Source: Blastocatellia bacterium AA13 (GTDB lineage: Bacteria; Acidobacteriota; Blastocatellia; UBA7656). Taken from it: a stretch of 64,000 nt of DNA. The DNA is taken from the NCBI GenBank assembly GCA_003222245.1, contig QHVH01000021.1, positions 101,399-165,398 of the forward strand, in the 5' to 3' direction. Positions 37,288 through 46,639 of the stretch are shown here, piece by piece (within the stretch, counting starts at the first letter, position 1; every line of letters begins with the position of its first letter). The notes below the pieces were generated by a model. It ran no database searches. It was not told the DNA's origin and saw only the letters and a program-made list of their open reading frames with translations. The translations under genes and the position numbers were made by a program.

Positions 37288-38630
37288 TCTCTCGCTTGAG
37301 CCGTAGCCGTCGCATCGGCAAAGGCTGGTTTGCCGGCGATGTCGAGCGAACGGATGAGCTTTTCATATACTTCAACTACTCGCGCGGCCATTTGAGACGA
37401 GGCGTAATGCTCGCGCACACCGGCGAACGCTTTCACTCGCAAGTCGTTTATGAGCGACTCGTCGGTCGATAGACTAAGCAGCCCTTCGGCGAGACTCCTC
37501 GGATCGTCCGGCTCGACGAGGATTCCTCCGCCGGTTGTTTCAACGATCTCCGTAAACGCGCCGCGCCGCGGTTGGACTACGGGTACGCCGTTGGCCATTG
37601 CTTCGAGCAGAAACATGCCCTTTGGCTCATCGTAGGTAGCCGGAACCGAAAGCACATCGATTCCTTGCATGAAGCTGATCTTCTGGGAGCGATCCAGAGC
37701 GCCCTTGTAGCTGAATTCCGCGCCGAAACCCCATTCATTCATCTGCCGCTCGATTGCTTCGAAATATCCCTGATGGTGAGGCAGCAGATAGCCAGCCACT
37801 TCGAGCTTCATTTTTCGGCCGCTTTTTTCGCGAGCGAGGCGGTACGCTTCGCACAAGACGTGAAGCCCTTTTTCAGGCGCCACCCGCGCGAAGTAGCCAA
37901 TTGTGAATTCGTCGCGCCGGAGATTCTCTCCTGGTCCGCAACCCTCGAAATTTATTCCAAGCGGAACGACGTGCATCTTGTGTGCTGGAATGTGAAGGTA
38001 GTCGGACATGAATTCCGCATAGAACTCGCTGACGGCAATGAACCCATCCACGAATTCGATATTTTTGCGGATCAGCTCCAGAGAAGCGTTGCGATAGGAT
38101 TCATCCAGACCCTGTAGAAACAGATCCTCGCCTTGAAGCGTGCAGCACAACGGCCGATTCAGCGCTTCTCTTATCGGCCGGGCGAGCCCGATCAAAAGCG
38201 AATTGGGCAGATTGATAATTTCCGGAACAGTGTTGTTCAAAAGCCAGCGAACGAGCTTGCGAAGCTCCTTTCGCTGCTTGCCCTCTTCGCCTTTCAACAT
38301 GGAGACGGTCATCTCGCCAAGCGATGCCGGATCAACCTGAATCGATCGGCGCGAAGCGAGCTTCAAAGCAAGTGAAGAGTCCCAAAGCCTGTCAATGATC
38401 CACGGCGTATGCCTGAAGAGCGCGAAGTGCTGTTCGAGATAAACGCTGATTCCGCCAAAGAAGATTCGGCTGTCGCTCACGTTTCGTTCATCGGTGTGAG
38501 TCGGAGTGTACAGCGGCATGAGCGTGACTTCGTGGCCCTGCGACATCAACTCGGCCGCGAGCGTATTGTCCCGGAAACAACTGCCGCAGTACATATCAGC
38601 GGCGCCAGCTGTTATGGAAAGAATCTTCAT
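37284..38630 (-). CDS. GT4-family glycosyltransferase
   Basis: A 448-residue GT-B fold enzyme. The N-terminal acceptor domain begins MKILSITAGAADMYCGSC, with a glycine/cysteine-rich first loop. The C-terminal donor domain has PLGINFEG, YFARVAPEKGLHVLCEAYRL, SVPATYDEPKGMFLLEAMA (the E-x7-E region) and GVPVVQPRRGAFTEIVE. It transfers a sugar from a nucleotide donor with retention; acceptor unknown. It overlaps the ABC ATPase by 4 bp and follows the adenylating enzyme after 34 bp, so glycosylation and export appear to be one unit. No Shine-Dalgarno sequence is obvious. Confidence 0.92.
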   Translation of the reverse strand: MKILSITAGAADMYCGSCFRDNTLAAELMSQGHEVTLMPLYTPTHTDERNVSDSRIFFGGISVYLEQHFALFRHTPWIIDRLWDSSLALKLASRRSIQVDPASLGEMTVSMLKGEEGKQRKELRKLVRWLLNNTVPEIINLPNSLLIGLARPIREALNRPLCCTLQGEDLFLQGLDESYRNASLELIRKNIEFVDGFIAVSEFYAEFMSDYLHIPAHKMHVVPLGINFEGCGPGENLRRDEFTIGYFARVAPEKGLHVLCEAYRLAREKSGRKMKLEVAGYLLPHHQGYFEAIERQMNEWGFGAEFSYKGALDRSQKISFMQGIDVLSVPATYDEPKGMFLLEAMANGVPVVQPRRGAFTEIVETTGGGILVEPDDPRSLAEGLLSLSTDESLINDLRVKAFAGVREHYASSQMAARVVEVYEKLIRSLDIAGKPAFADATATAQARD

Positions 38631-38664
38631 CAGGTTTTTTGAGCTGCTGCAAAACCGTCAACGA

Positions 38665-39732
38665 CTAATACACGCCCTCTACCACCTTGGCCTGAAATCG
38701 CGAGAACGGCCGGACGTTTCTAACTCCGTCCCACGGATACTGATCATAAGGAGGCTCGCGCTCGGCCTCATCGCGTTCAAGGAAACGGGGCATGAAGAAC
38801 TCGCGAGTAAGCGTCGTCAACCGCACTCTTCCAGTGGCTCCATATTCCACGAGTCGATCCGGATTGTCCGGATCGACAACCTCAATCATCGCCCGCGGCG
38901 CCGGAGGGTAGTAGATCACGGCGTAGTTGTCTTCGGGCCTCAGGGGTTTGTGCACGGCAAGCCCCATCAACGTGTTTCCATAGGTCGGCGCGAAGTAGAC
39001 TCCGTCCAGCAGCTCTTCGACCGCGTATCGATGAAACTGGGGAGTCATCTCGGTCCCGCCGCAAAATACGCCCTTGATCCCTACTCGCTTCAGCGACACT
39101 TTGTCGCATAGAGCTTCGAGCAGCTTCGGGGTCGTGAATAGGCATTGAATGTTGTCGTGAGCCTTCAAAAGCGTAAGACCCTGGTCGATAACGTGCTGCT
39201 TATATTTTTCAGCCATATCCGGCTTGTTCATCTTTAGCAGCTTAATTACCCATCGAGGATCGAGATCGACCATGAAGCAGATGCCGCCTCGGTGCTGCGC
39301 AAGATGCTCGACCGCGAGTCTCAGCCGTCGCGGACCGGACGGACCCAGCATCAACCAATCCGCGCCCTTGGGGAACCGATCGTCCGGCAGCGTATCGCTG
39401 AACATCTCGTAGTCGATGCGGAAATCATCAATGTTTATTCGCGATTTTGGAACGCCGGTGCTCCCGCCGGTTTCAAACACATAAACGGGTCGGCCCTCAT
39501 AAGCTTTTGGTATCCATCGTTCTACCGGGCCGCCGCGGAGCCACTCGTCCTGGAAGAATCCGAACCTTGCTAAATCCTCGTAGCCGTTAACCTCTTTGCG
39601 AGGATCCCAATCAAGCTGTTTTGCGTAGGCGAGCCAGAAGGGGCAGCCGGTCGCGGGATCGAAGTGCCACCGAACTACTTCGCGAACCCATCCGTCGAGC
39701 GCTTCGCGAGCAGCTTTTACGTTGGTTTGCAG
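38665..39732 (-). CDS. Adenylate-forming (AMP-binding) enzyme, non-canonical start
   Basis: The phosphate-binding motif of the ANL superfamily is clear: FETGGSTGVPKSR. A second core motif is FAPTYGNTLMG, followed by TGRVRLTTLTREFFMPRF. At about 355 residues it is far shorter than normal ANL enzymes (about 500) and lacks the small C-terminal domain with its catalytic Lys. The first standard start (GTG, complement of 39478-39480) would put the P-loop at residue 2. The frame continues upstream with clear protein sequence (DGWVREVVRWHF, TGCPFWLAYAKQLDWDP, FFQDEWLRGGPVERWIPKAY) to a TGA at about 39809. CTG at 39732, with AAAGGA 9 nt before, is my preferred start. Similar to proteins labelled phenazine biosynthesis or acyl-adenylating; substrate unknown. 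Confidence 0.75.
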   Translation of the reverse strand: MQTNVKAAREALDGWVREVVRWHFDPATGCPFWLAYAKQLDWDPRKEVNGYEDLARFGFFQDEWLRGGPVERWIPKAYEGRPVYVFETGGSTGVPKSRINIDDFRIDYEMFSDTLPDDRFPKGADWLMLGPSGPRRLRLAVEHLAQHRGGICFMVDLDPRWVIKLLKMNKPDMAEKYKQHVIDQGLTLLKAHDNIQCLFTTPKLLEALCDKVSLKRVGIKGVFCGGTEMTPQFHRYAVEELLDGVYFAPTYGNTLMGLAVHKPLRPEDNYAVIYYPPAPRAMIEVVDPDNPDRLVEYGATGRVRLTTLTREFFMPRFLERDEAEREPPYDQYPWDGVRNVRPFSRFQAKVVEGVY

Positions 39733-40113
39733 ATCAGTATTTCCTTTCTCGAAGCGCCGTCGATGGTCTGCCGAACTGTCCCTCGATTGTTGCGGCGAGC
39801 CAACTTGATGTCAAGAGGAACATGGAAAGAAAGAGCGCTGGAAGTTGTAATCCAAGTTTGCAGGAATAATTTGGAAATTACAGCGACACAAAGGCACGCT
39901 TCAATGCCGGCGTATCTCCGGCAGGCCCGGCAATCAACACAATCTGGAAGCTTATGTTCCTTGAAAGAAGAATCTCCGTCGGATAGGATGTAGCTCACCT
40001 CAAGCTCCTTGTTTCGAGTGACCTCAACAGAATCTGTTTCAAAGGCCGGAAGTACAGCATCAACGCCGCGGCGTAATAAGAGATAGATCATTAGTCTCGT
40101 TGCAAATCCCGTT
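39733..40113. other. Divergent intergenic region, adenylating enzyme/purL
   Basis: The 381 bp separate two divergent genes. A small inverted repeat GCCGG-N7-CCGGC lies near 39907. A 124-codon minus-strand frame (39717-40091) crosses it without recognisable motifs and would end inside the adenylating enzyme. I see no promoter that stands out. Confidence 0.35.
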
Positions 40114-42387
40114 ATGAAAGATCCAGAAATAACCCCCGAACTGATAGCGAGTCATGGCCTCAATCAAGAAGAATATGCGCGAATCATACAACTGATCGGA
40201 CGCATCCCCACATTCACCGAACTGGGCATTTTTTCGGTGATGTGGTCGGAGCACTGCTCTTATAAGTCATCCAAGGTCCATTTGCGCAGATTGCCCACCA
40301 AAGGCGATTGCGTTTTGCAGGGGCCCGGTGAGAATGCCGGAATCATCGATATAGGCGGCGGACTTGCGGCCGCGTTCAAGATCGAATCACACAATCACCC
40401 TTCGTTTATTGAACCCTACCAGGGAGCGGCGACCGGAGTCGGCGGAATACTACGCGATATTTTTACGATGGGCGCCCGCCCGGTTGCTGCGATGAATTCG
40501 CTTCACTTCGGACCGCTGAGCGTTTCCGATTGCGCGGCCGCAGACGAGGCGGTAATCGCGGCCCGAAATCGCTCGATTATGCGGGGCGTCGTCAAAGGCG
40601 TCGGAGACTATGGAAACTCATTTGGCGTGCCGACCGTCGGCGGCGAGGTCAAGTTCGGCGATTGCTATTCGAAGAACCCGCTTGTGAATGCATTCACGCT
40701 CGGATTGATGCGAAAGGATCAGATCTTCTACGGGCGAGCGGCGGGGGTGGGCAATCCTGTTATCTACGTCGGCGCAAAAACGGGCCGCGACGGCATTCAC
40801 GGCGCGACGATGGCTTCCGAAGAGTTCGACGACCAGTCGCAATCGAAGCGCCCAACCGTTCAAGTGGGCGATCCTTTTCTGGAGAAGCTCCTGCTCGAAG
40901 CCTGTCTCGAGGTCATGCGGGCCGGAGCCGTCGTAGGTATTCAGGACATGGGCGCCGCCGGCCTCACCAGCTCGTCTTGCGAAATGGGCGGCCGCGCCGG
41001 AACTGGCGTCGAGATCGAGATTGACCTTGTTCCACAGCGCGAAACCAGGATGACGCCTTATGAAATAATGCTCTCCGAGTCTCAGGAGCGCATGTTGATC
41101 GTCGCCGACGCCGGTCGCGTGCGCGAAGTCCTGGACGTTTTCAAGAAGTGGGAGCTGGACGCGGTCGTGATCGGGCATGTAACCAGCGACGGGCTGCTGC
41201 GTGTAAAGAAGAACAGCAAGGTTGTAGCTGAAATTCCCAACGCCGCGCTAACCGATTCGGCTCCTGTTTACAATCGCCCGATTGCAGCGCCTGACGCTTC
41301 CAGCGCGCCGCCTGCCATCGATCTTGATCCGAGCCCCGCGGCGCTCGAGCAGTCTTTTCGGCAGCTTATTGCATCACCGGCGATTGCTTCCAAGGAATGG
41401 GTTTACGAGCAGTACGACCACATGGTGCGGACGAACACGGTAGTCATGCCCGGGTCGGACGCGGCCGTGATCAGGATAAAAGAGACGCGGCGGGGCCTTG
41501 CGATGACTCTCGATTCCAACGCGCGCTATTGCAACGCGGATCCTCGCGCGGGGGCGCGATTGGTCGTCGCGGAAGCTTGCAGGAATCTCGTGTGCAGCGG
41601 GGGCCGGCCTCTCGCGCTGACAAACTGCCTCAATTTCGCTTCACCCGAAAGACCGAAAGTCATGTACCAATTCAGCGAGACGATCACCGGAATGGCCGAG
41701 GCATGCGAGGCGTTCAGTACGCCGGTCACCGGAGGAAACGTCAGCTTTTATAATGAGACCGAAGGGCGCGGCATTTTCCCAACACCGGTTATCGGCATGG
41801 TCGGAATAGTCGAAGATATGCACCGCGTCACTACTCAGTGGTTCAAGAACGACGACAGAGCAATTGTTCTTCTTGGAGAGACTCACAATGATCTCGCCGC
41901 GAGTCTGCATCTTGAAGTTATTGGTAAGCCGTCGACGGGTGTTCCGATGCTTGATCTTTCGCGCGAACGCGCGGTCCAGGAAACCTGTCTCAAGATGATT
42001 CAAGACGGCCTGATCGAATCGGCGCACGACTGCTCGGATGGCGGAATCGCCATCGCGCTCGCCGAATGCTGTTTTTCGAGCTACCGGCGCGACAGCGTTG
42101 GATGCGACGTGGATCTTACCGGCGAGCTTCCGGCGATCGCGCTCCTGTTTTCGGAATCCCCATCGCGGATCATCGTATCCGCCGAATCCCAGAACCTCGA
42201 TCGGGTGCTGGAGATTGCCCGCAATAATGGCGTCATCGCGTCCGTGCTGGGTCGAACCGGGGGAAAGAGCATACGAATCACGATCAACGGCGATCCCGTC
42301 ATCGATGTCCTGGTGCATGAAATCGAGCAAGCATGGAGAGCTTCGATTTCATGCTTGATGGAAGTCCCATCGCTTGCAACAACCTGA
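40114..42387 (+). CDS. purL: Phosphoribosylformylglycinamidine synthase subunit PurL (small type)
   Basis: The protein has 757 residues, as expected for the small PurL of the PurLQS complex. Conserved segments are [20 protein letters not shown] near residue 45, the ATP/FGAR-site [54 protein letters not shown], and in the second half [12 protein letters not shown] with [15 protein letters not shown]. It catalyses step 4 of purine synthesis with ammonia from PurQ. Neither purQ nor purS is adjacent. No good Shine-Dalgarno sequence precedes the ATG. An aldo/keto reductase starts 27 bp downstream. Confidence 0.97.
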   Translation: MKDPEITPELIASHGLNQEEYARIIQLIGRIPTFTELGIFSVMWSEHCSYKSSKVHLRRLPTKGDCVLQGPGENAGIIDIGGGLAAAFKIESHNHPSFIEPYQGAATGVGGILRDIFTMGARPVAAMNSLHFGPLSVSDCAAADEAVIAARNRSIMRGVVKGVGDYGNSFGVPTVGGEVKFGDCYSKNPLVNAFTLGLMRKDQIFYGRAAGVGNPVIYVGAKTGRDGIHGATMASEEFDDQSQSKRPTVQVGDPFLEKLLLEACLEVMRAGAVVGIQDMGAAGLTSSSCEMGGRAGTGVEIEIDLVPQRETRMTPYEIMLSESQERMLIVADAGRVREVLDVFKKWELDAVVIGHVTSDGLLRVKKNSKVVAEIPNAALTDSAPVYNRPIAAPDASSAPPAIDLDPSPAALEQSFRQLIASPAIASKEWVYEQYDHMVRTNTVVMPGSDAAVIRIKETRRGLAMTLDSNARYCNADPRAGARLVVAEACRNLVCSGGRPLALTNCLNFASPERPKVMYQFSETITGMAEACEAFSTPVTGGNVSFYNETEGRGIFPTPVIGMVGIVEDMHRVTTQWFKNDDRAIVLLGETHNDLAASLHLEVIGKPSTGVPMLDLSRERAVQETCLKMIQDGLIESAHDCSDGGIAIALAECCFSSYRRDSVGCDVDLTGELPAIALLFSESPSRIIVSAESQNLDRVLEIARNNGVIASVLGRTGGKSIRITINGDPVIDVLVHEIEQAWRASISCLMEVPSLATT

Positions 42388-42413
42388 GACAGCTAATACT
42401 CTGGAGGCCGCTA

Positions 42414-43526
42414 ATGACTAATCCGACTGGAGCAACACCCGAAGGAACCCGCCGTTACAGCGAACGTTTTGGATCGGTGACAGCGGCCGGCCACTTTCGC
42501 CGTCAGCAGGGACTGTGGATGTCATCGATCGGCCTTGGCACTTATCTCGGTCATTGGGATGAGACAACAGACAGGATGTACGCGGAGTCAGTCAGGCGCG
42601 CGATCGATCTCGGCTGCAACGTCTTCGATTCGGCAATCAATTATCGATTTCAGCGAAGCGAGCGTTCAGTCGGCGCGGGTTTGATAGAGGCGTTCAAATC
42701 GGGCAAGACCGCGCGGGATGAAATCATCGTAGCGACAAAAGGGGGCTTCTTCTCGTTCGACGGAGCGCCTCCGGCAAGCGCTCGCGGCTGGATCCGCGAG
42801 AACTTTGTCGATACGGAAATCGTCGCACCCGAAGAAATAGTCGGCGGAAGTCACTGCATGTCTCCCGCGTACCTGGACAACCAGTTGTCGCGCAGTCTGG
42901 AGAATTTCGGGCTCGATCACATCGACATCTACTACATTCACAACCCGGAATCACAACTCGAAGCGGTGAGCCGCGAAGAATTCATGAAAAGAATTCGCGC
43001 CGCATTCGAGATGTTGGAGCGCGCGGTCTCGGAAGGAAGGATCGGGATTTACGGAACGGCGACCTGGAACGGCTTCAGGGCCGCGGCCGGCGCTAGTGAC
43101 GGCCTGCAGCTTGAAGAGTTGGTCAATACAGCTCGCGAGGTCGGCGGCGAAGACCATCATTTTCGAGTCATTCAGTTGCCGCACAATCTTGCGATGCCCG
43201 AAGCTCTCACGGCGGGGAACCAGAAGGTCGGGAGCGACTTGCTGTCTCCATTAATGGCCGCGGAGAGGCTGGGCATAACCGTCATGTGCAGCGCGCCGAT
43301 GATGCAGGCGAGACTTGCGGGAAATCTGCCTCCCTTTGTGCGCGACGCAATGACAGGCCTGATGACCGATGCTCAGCGCGCGATTCAATTCGTTCGATCC
43401 ACTCCGGGCGTAACTACGGCGCTTGTGGGAATGAGCCAGCGCTCGCACGTGGAACAGAACCTTCAATTGGCCCGAACACCACCGGCCCCGGTGGAGCAGT
43501 TCCTCAAGATGTTTTCGGAATCCTGA
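42414..43526 (+). CDS. Aldo/keto reductase family protein
   Basis: I start at ATG 42414 because GGAGG lies 7 nt upstream and the longer frame would overlap purL; this gives 370 residues. It is a TIM-barrel AKR with SIGLGTYLGHWDE, the catalytic Asp and Tyr region VFDSAINYRFQRSERSVG, the Lys in EIIVATKGGFF, IDIYYIHNPESQ and a C-terminal NADP-site region with TTALVGMSQRSHVEQNL. The loop after the Lys is longer than usual. Substrate is unknown. It is probably co-transcribed with purL. Such longer AKRs are often of unassigned function. Confidence 0.9.
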   Translation: MTNPTGATPEGTRRYSERFGSVTAAGHFRRQQGLWMSSIGLGTYLGHWDETTDRMYAESVRRAIDLGCNVFDSAINYRFQRSERSVGAGLIEAFKSGKTARDEIIVATKGGFFSFDGAPPASARGWIRENFVDTEIVAPEEIVGGSHCMSPAYLDNQLSRSLENFGLDHIDIYYIHNPESQLEAVSREEFMKRIRAAFEMLERAVSEGRIGIYGTATWNGFRAAAGASDGLQLEELVNTAREVGGEDHHFRVIQLPHNLAMPEALTAGNQKVGSDLLSPLMAAERLGITVMCSAPMMQARLAGNLPPFVRDAMTGLMTDAQRAIQFVRSTPGVTTALVGMSQRSHVEQNLQLARTPPAPVEQFLKMFSES

Positions 43527-43843
43527 TCGTCTTTGATTCAGCCAACTCAGTCCGCCAGCCAGGCGAAAGGTAAGTTGAAGACCTAAATTCGTGTGCCGCA
43601 TTACGCTGAGCGGCGGTGACATCGTTCGAATTTCCGGCTCAGACTATTCACATTAAACCTTCCGAAGATTCACAACCACTATCGTGTTGATAGCTATTAT
43701 CGCCTCACGGTTGTAAGATTGATTCAGTAGTCGGCAGGCTGTTGTCAGTTAGGAAGAGCAGAGACAGGCGTCAGAATTCGGGTTATTTCCCGCTTAGAAA
43801 GTGAGTTAGCTGACGCTTAGCAATCGCTAAGAGTGAAACCGGC
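43527..43843. other. Intergenic region before the TonB/TolA-like gene
   Basis: The 317 bp contain no credible gene. A small hairpin CTTAGC-AATC-GCTAAG lies at 43816-43831, ending 12 nt before the next start codon. CACAACC (43670s) and GGTTGT (43710s) could also pair weakly. No clear promoter was seen. Confidence 0.4.
43816..43831 (+). promoter_or_regulatory. Hairpin just upstream of the TonB/TolA-like start codon
   Basis: Six-base-pair stem CTTAGC/GCTAAG with a 4-nt loop. It overlaps or abuts where a ribosome binding site would be for ATG 43844, and the remaining spacer AGTGAAACCGGC has only a weak Shine-Dalgarno. It could affect translation. Confidence 0.35.
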
Positions 43844-45049
43844 ATGGCAGATCTTGAGAGCAAAATTATTGTGATCGTGCCGCATACTTCTCTTCCAGCC
43901 AGGCTGGCGCAAGAGATCAGGGATTCCGTTATATCCTTTTTCAAGGAACCGGGCTCTTATTTTCGGGCAGCCTTCTATCCCAATTCACATGACCAGTGGT
44001 TTTTAGTTCGACTCGCTAATGAATTGCGGAGCGGGCTCGTCTCGTTCGTGGAGCAGCCCGCGGCATTCATCAAAGGCGCGATGGGAAGCGATCTCGCGGG
44101 TATGACCCGCAGGTGGATTTTGCGGTGGACGCTTGTCGGCTCTCTCGCGTTGCATTCCGTTTTGCTGGGCTATCTCTTTTACGCCGCGGTCATCGCGCCG
44201 TTTCTTCACATCAAAGTCGTCGAAAAACCATACAAGCAGATTGATGTCGCTGAATTGCTTAAACCACTCAAGTATCCGAGCGGAATGTTGAAGGGGCCTG
44301 AGCGAGGCCCGAATATGAGCATTGAAGAGATTCGCGAAAACGACCGCAAGAAGCGCGAAGAACGCGAGCGGCGCAAGCGCGAGGAAGAAGCGAGAAGAAA
44401 GGCCGAGGAAGAGAACGAGACTACTCGCCAAAAAGAAGAAGAGGTCAAGAAAGCAGAGGAGGCCAAGAAGGCCGAGGCCGCGAAAGTCGCTGAAGGCGAC
44501 GACACGAACTTTGGCGAGATCAACGTCACCCCAATCCGCGACATCATCGGAAAGATCTACGAGATGTATAACGCCGGCCAGCTTGAAAAGGAGGCCGACA
44601 ATTTCAGCCTGATGTGCGACTTCAGAATATTGTCGGATGGTTCTATCGGCGAGATCCATGTGACGAAATCGTCAGGCATGAAACTCATCGACACCAAGGG
44701 CATCGAGGTACTTCATAACCTGGGCGAATCGCACGGTCTCAAACCGCTTAAAAAGCTCTCATCCAACTCTATCAGGCTGGAAGTCAGCGAAGATTTTGTG
44801 AAGCTGAGCATCACCAGTTTCGCGCCGACTTCCGACGAGGCAAAGCGACTATCGGGACTTCTGAGCGACGTGCTTTCGACTCTGGCGTTTTTTCAGAAGA
44901 AGCAAAATCCAGGAATAGCCGAGCTGCTCAGGAGTCTTAAAGTCAGCAGCAACAACAAACGGGTCGACGCAATTCTCAGCCTGCCGCGCTCGCGAGTCAG
45001 CGAAATGATGCGCGCGCAGTTCGTAGGCGCGCCCTCGACGCCACAGTAA
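43844..45049 (+). CDS. TonB/TolA-like envelope protein with charged coiled coil
   Basis: The protein has 401 residues. About 90 cytosolic residues precede one transmembrane helix (92-118). Residues 161-216 are almost entirely Glu, Lys, Arg and Ala, a TolA-like helix, and 221 onward forms a globular domain (DFRILSDGSIGEIHVTKSSG) resembling a TonB/TolA C-terminal fold. The last 85 residues are further helices with no match I recognise. TonB and TolA link inner-membrane motors to the outer membrane, but the long cytosolic N-terminus is atypical and no ExbB/ExbD or TolQ/TolR genes are nearby. mutM follows after 18 bp. Confidence 0.65.
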   Translation: MADLESKIIVIVPHTSLPARLAQEIRDSVISFFKEPGSYFRAAFYPNSHDQWFLVRLANELRSGLVSFVEQPAAFIKGAMGSDLAGMTRRWILRWTLVGSLALHSVLLGYLFYAAVIAPFLHIKVVEKPYKQIDVAELLKPLKYPSGMLKGPERGPNMSIEEIRENDRKKREERERRKREEEARRKAEEENETTRQKEEEVKKAEEAKKAEAAKVAEGDDTNFGEINVTPIRDIIGKIYEMYNAGQLEKEADNFSLMCDFRILSDGSIGEIHVTKSSGMKLIDTKGIEVLHNLGESHGLKPLKKLSSNSIRLEVSEDFVKLSITSFAPTSDEAKRLSGLLSDVLSTLAFFQKKQNPGIAELLRSLKVSSNNKRVDAILSLPRSRVSEMMRAQFVGAPSTPQ

Positions 45050-45067
45050 AAGCCACCCCATCTCTCA

Positions 45068-45856
45068 ATGCCCGAACTCCCGGAAGTCGAAACTCGCCTG
45101 CTCTTTTTGAAGCGCAACGCGCTCGGCCAGACAATCGAACGCGTGAATGTACTCGCTCCGATAAACATCAAGACGCCGTCGACTCGCGCCTTCGTGAGCA
45201 GACTGAAAGGCAGGCGCTTTGAAAGCGCGAGGCGGCGGGGCAAATACCTGATAGCACGGTTGGACGACGGGCGTTCGTTGATCCTTCATTTCACGATGGG
45301 CGGTGATCTCTACATCTACCCGCGCGAATCCGAGCGGCCGGAATATACGAGAATAGAGTTTATATTCGAGAGCGGGTTGCGCCTGGCGTTCACCTGTCCC
45401 CGCAACATATGCCGCGTAATGCTGGTCGACGACCCGCTATTGGTTCGAGGGATTCGAGAGATGGGTCCGGAGCCGCTCGACCGCGGATTCACGCTCTCGA
45501 AATTCAAAGCCATTCTGCGCGCGAGTCCGCGTCGCCGGATCAAGCCGCTCTTGTTGGATCAAGCTGCGGTGGCGGGCATTGGAAACATCTATGCGGATGA
45601 GATACTTCACCTCGCCTGCATCCGGCCTGACGTTCGCTCCTCATCTATCGACGAAAACCGCCTGGGTCTGCTTCATGGGGCGATAAAGCGCGTGCTCAGG
45701 GAGTCGATTCGCACGGCTCACGACGAACACTTTCCGGATTATTTTCTGATCGCTCGCGAGGGCCGCGGTGAAGGATGCGGTCAATGCGGCAATGAAATCA
45801 CAAAAAAGAGAATAGGCGGGCGCACGTCGCGTTTCTGTCCGATATGCCAGGTTTGA
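45068..45856 (+). CDS. mutM: Formamidopyrimidine-DNA glycosylase
   Basis: The protein has 262 residues. The N-terminus PELPEVET carries the catalytic Pro2 and Glu3. The helix-two-turn-helix has LLLDQAAVAGIGNIYADEIL, and the C-terminal zinc finger is CGQCGNEI followed by CPIC. RRRGKYLIARLDD holds the conserved Lys that contacts the substrate. It removes 8-oxoguanine and Fapy lesions and nicks the DNA by beta/delta elimination. Nei-type endonuclease VIII is less likely because of the PELPEVE N-terminus. It lies between the TonB/TolA-like and DUF421 genes with short gaps. Confidence 0.94.
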   Translation: MPELPEVETRLLFLKRNALGQTIERVNVLAPINIKTPSTRAFVSRLKGRRFESARRRGKYLIARLDDGRSLILHFTMGGDLYIYPRESERPEYTRIEFIFESGLRLAFTCPRNICRVMLVDDPLLVRGIREMGPEPLDRGFTLSKFKAILRASPRRRIKPLLLDQAAVAGIGNIYADEILHLACIRPDVRSSSIDENRLGLLHGAIKRVLRESIRTAHDEHFPDYFLIAREGRGEGCGQCGNEITKKRIGGRTSRFCPICQV

Positions 45857-45880
45857 TCCGCGTAAGCACCGGGAGGCAGC

Positions 45881-46486
45881 ATGAATTCAAGCATGTGGAC
45901 TGACATGTTTCAGCTCGGATTGCCGATCTTGGAGAAGATGCTCAGGCCGGTAATCGTCTACGTGTTTCTGATCGTCGGCTTGCGGCTGGCGGGCAAGCGG
46001 GAGCTTGCGCAGTTAAATCCCTTCGATCTGGTTGTCCTCCTGACCCTGTCGAATACGGTTCAGAACGCAATAATCGGCAACGACAATTCGGTCACTGGAG
46101 GCCTGCTCGGAGCCGCGACGCTGCTCATGGTGAACTACTTCGTGGTCCGGCTTCTCTACAGCCATGAAAAACTCGAGCGAATTGTCGAGGGCGATTCCGA
46201 TACTCTCATCGAGAATGGTCAGATACAGCGCGATAACCTAAAAAAGGAGCTTCTTACGATACAGGAATTGGAGTTGGCCGCTCACAAGCAGGGATTCGAT
46301 TCTCTCGACGAAATCGACGGCGCCGTGCTTAATCCTGGCGGAACAGTTGCGTTCACGAGAAAGAAGCCTTCAATAGAACTGACTCGGCACAACGAACTGC
46401 TTGCGAAGCTGGATGAGATGAGCGCCGAACTCGCGAAACTGCGAGAAGCCGTGTCTATTTCTAAAGGGCCTCAAAAGCCCGCATAG
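45881..46486 (+). CDS. DUF421 (YetF-like) membrane protein
   Basis: The protein has 201 residues. Three hydrophobic helices lie in the first 110 residues (IVYVFLIVGLRLAGKRE, FDLVVLLTLSNTVQNAIIG, AATLLMVNYFVV). A cytosolic DUF421 domain follows, with LIENGQIQRDNLKKELLT and DGAVLNPGGTVAFT. The C-terminus is helical. Family members have been linked to stress and spore traits in Bacillus, but no activity is known. GGGAGG precedes the ATG. A strong hairpin with a T-rich tail follows at 46533. Confidence 0.9.
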   Translation: MNSSMWTDMFQLGLPILEKMLRPVIVYVFLIVGLRLAGKRELAQLNPFDLVVLLTLSNTVQNAIIGNDNSVTGGLLGAATLLMVNYFVVRLLYSHEKLERIVEGDSDTLIENGQIQRDNLKKELLTIQELELAAHKQGFDSLDEIDGAVLNPGGTVAFTRKKPSIELTRHNELLAKLDEMSAELAKLREAVSISKGPQKPA

Positions 46487-46532
46487 CATTTCCCGAAGCC
46501 CTCAGTCAGTTTGAATAAAAGGAATTTGGGCT

Positions 46533-46576
46533 TGTACCAGGGGCGATGCGCTGCGTGGTTGCCCCTGGTACATTTT
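46533..46576 (+). terminator. Perfect 12-bp hairpin, probable terminator of the mutM/DUF421 unit
   Basis: TGTACCAGGGGC (46533-46544) is an exact inverted match of GCCCCTGGTACA (46561-46572), with a 16-nt loop and TTTT immediately after. It lies in the 153-bp gap between convergent DUF421 and M28 peptidase genes and could act in both directions. The loop is larger than typical. Confidence 0.7.
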
Positions 46577-46639
46577 ATAGTCGGCCTTTCAGTCCTACAT
46601 AAATTCAGGCCTACATAAACTTAATCGGTCTTTGTAACC

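Noticed and set aside
39717..40091. 124-codon minus-strand frame upstream of the adenylating enzyme
   Set aside because: No family resemblance or membrane/signal pattern, and it would run over the upstream part of the adenylating gene. I cannot exclude it fully.
43844..45049. TonB called outright
   Set aside because: The long cytosolic N-terminus, TolA-like rod and missing ExbBD make a firm TonB call unjustified; only a TonB/TolA-like label is supported.
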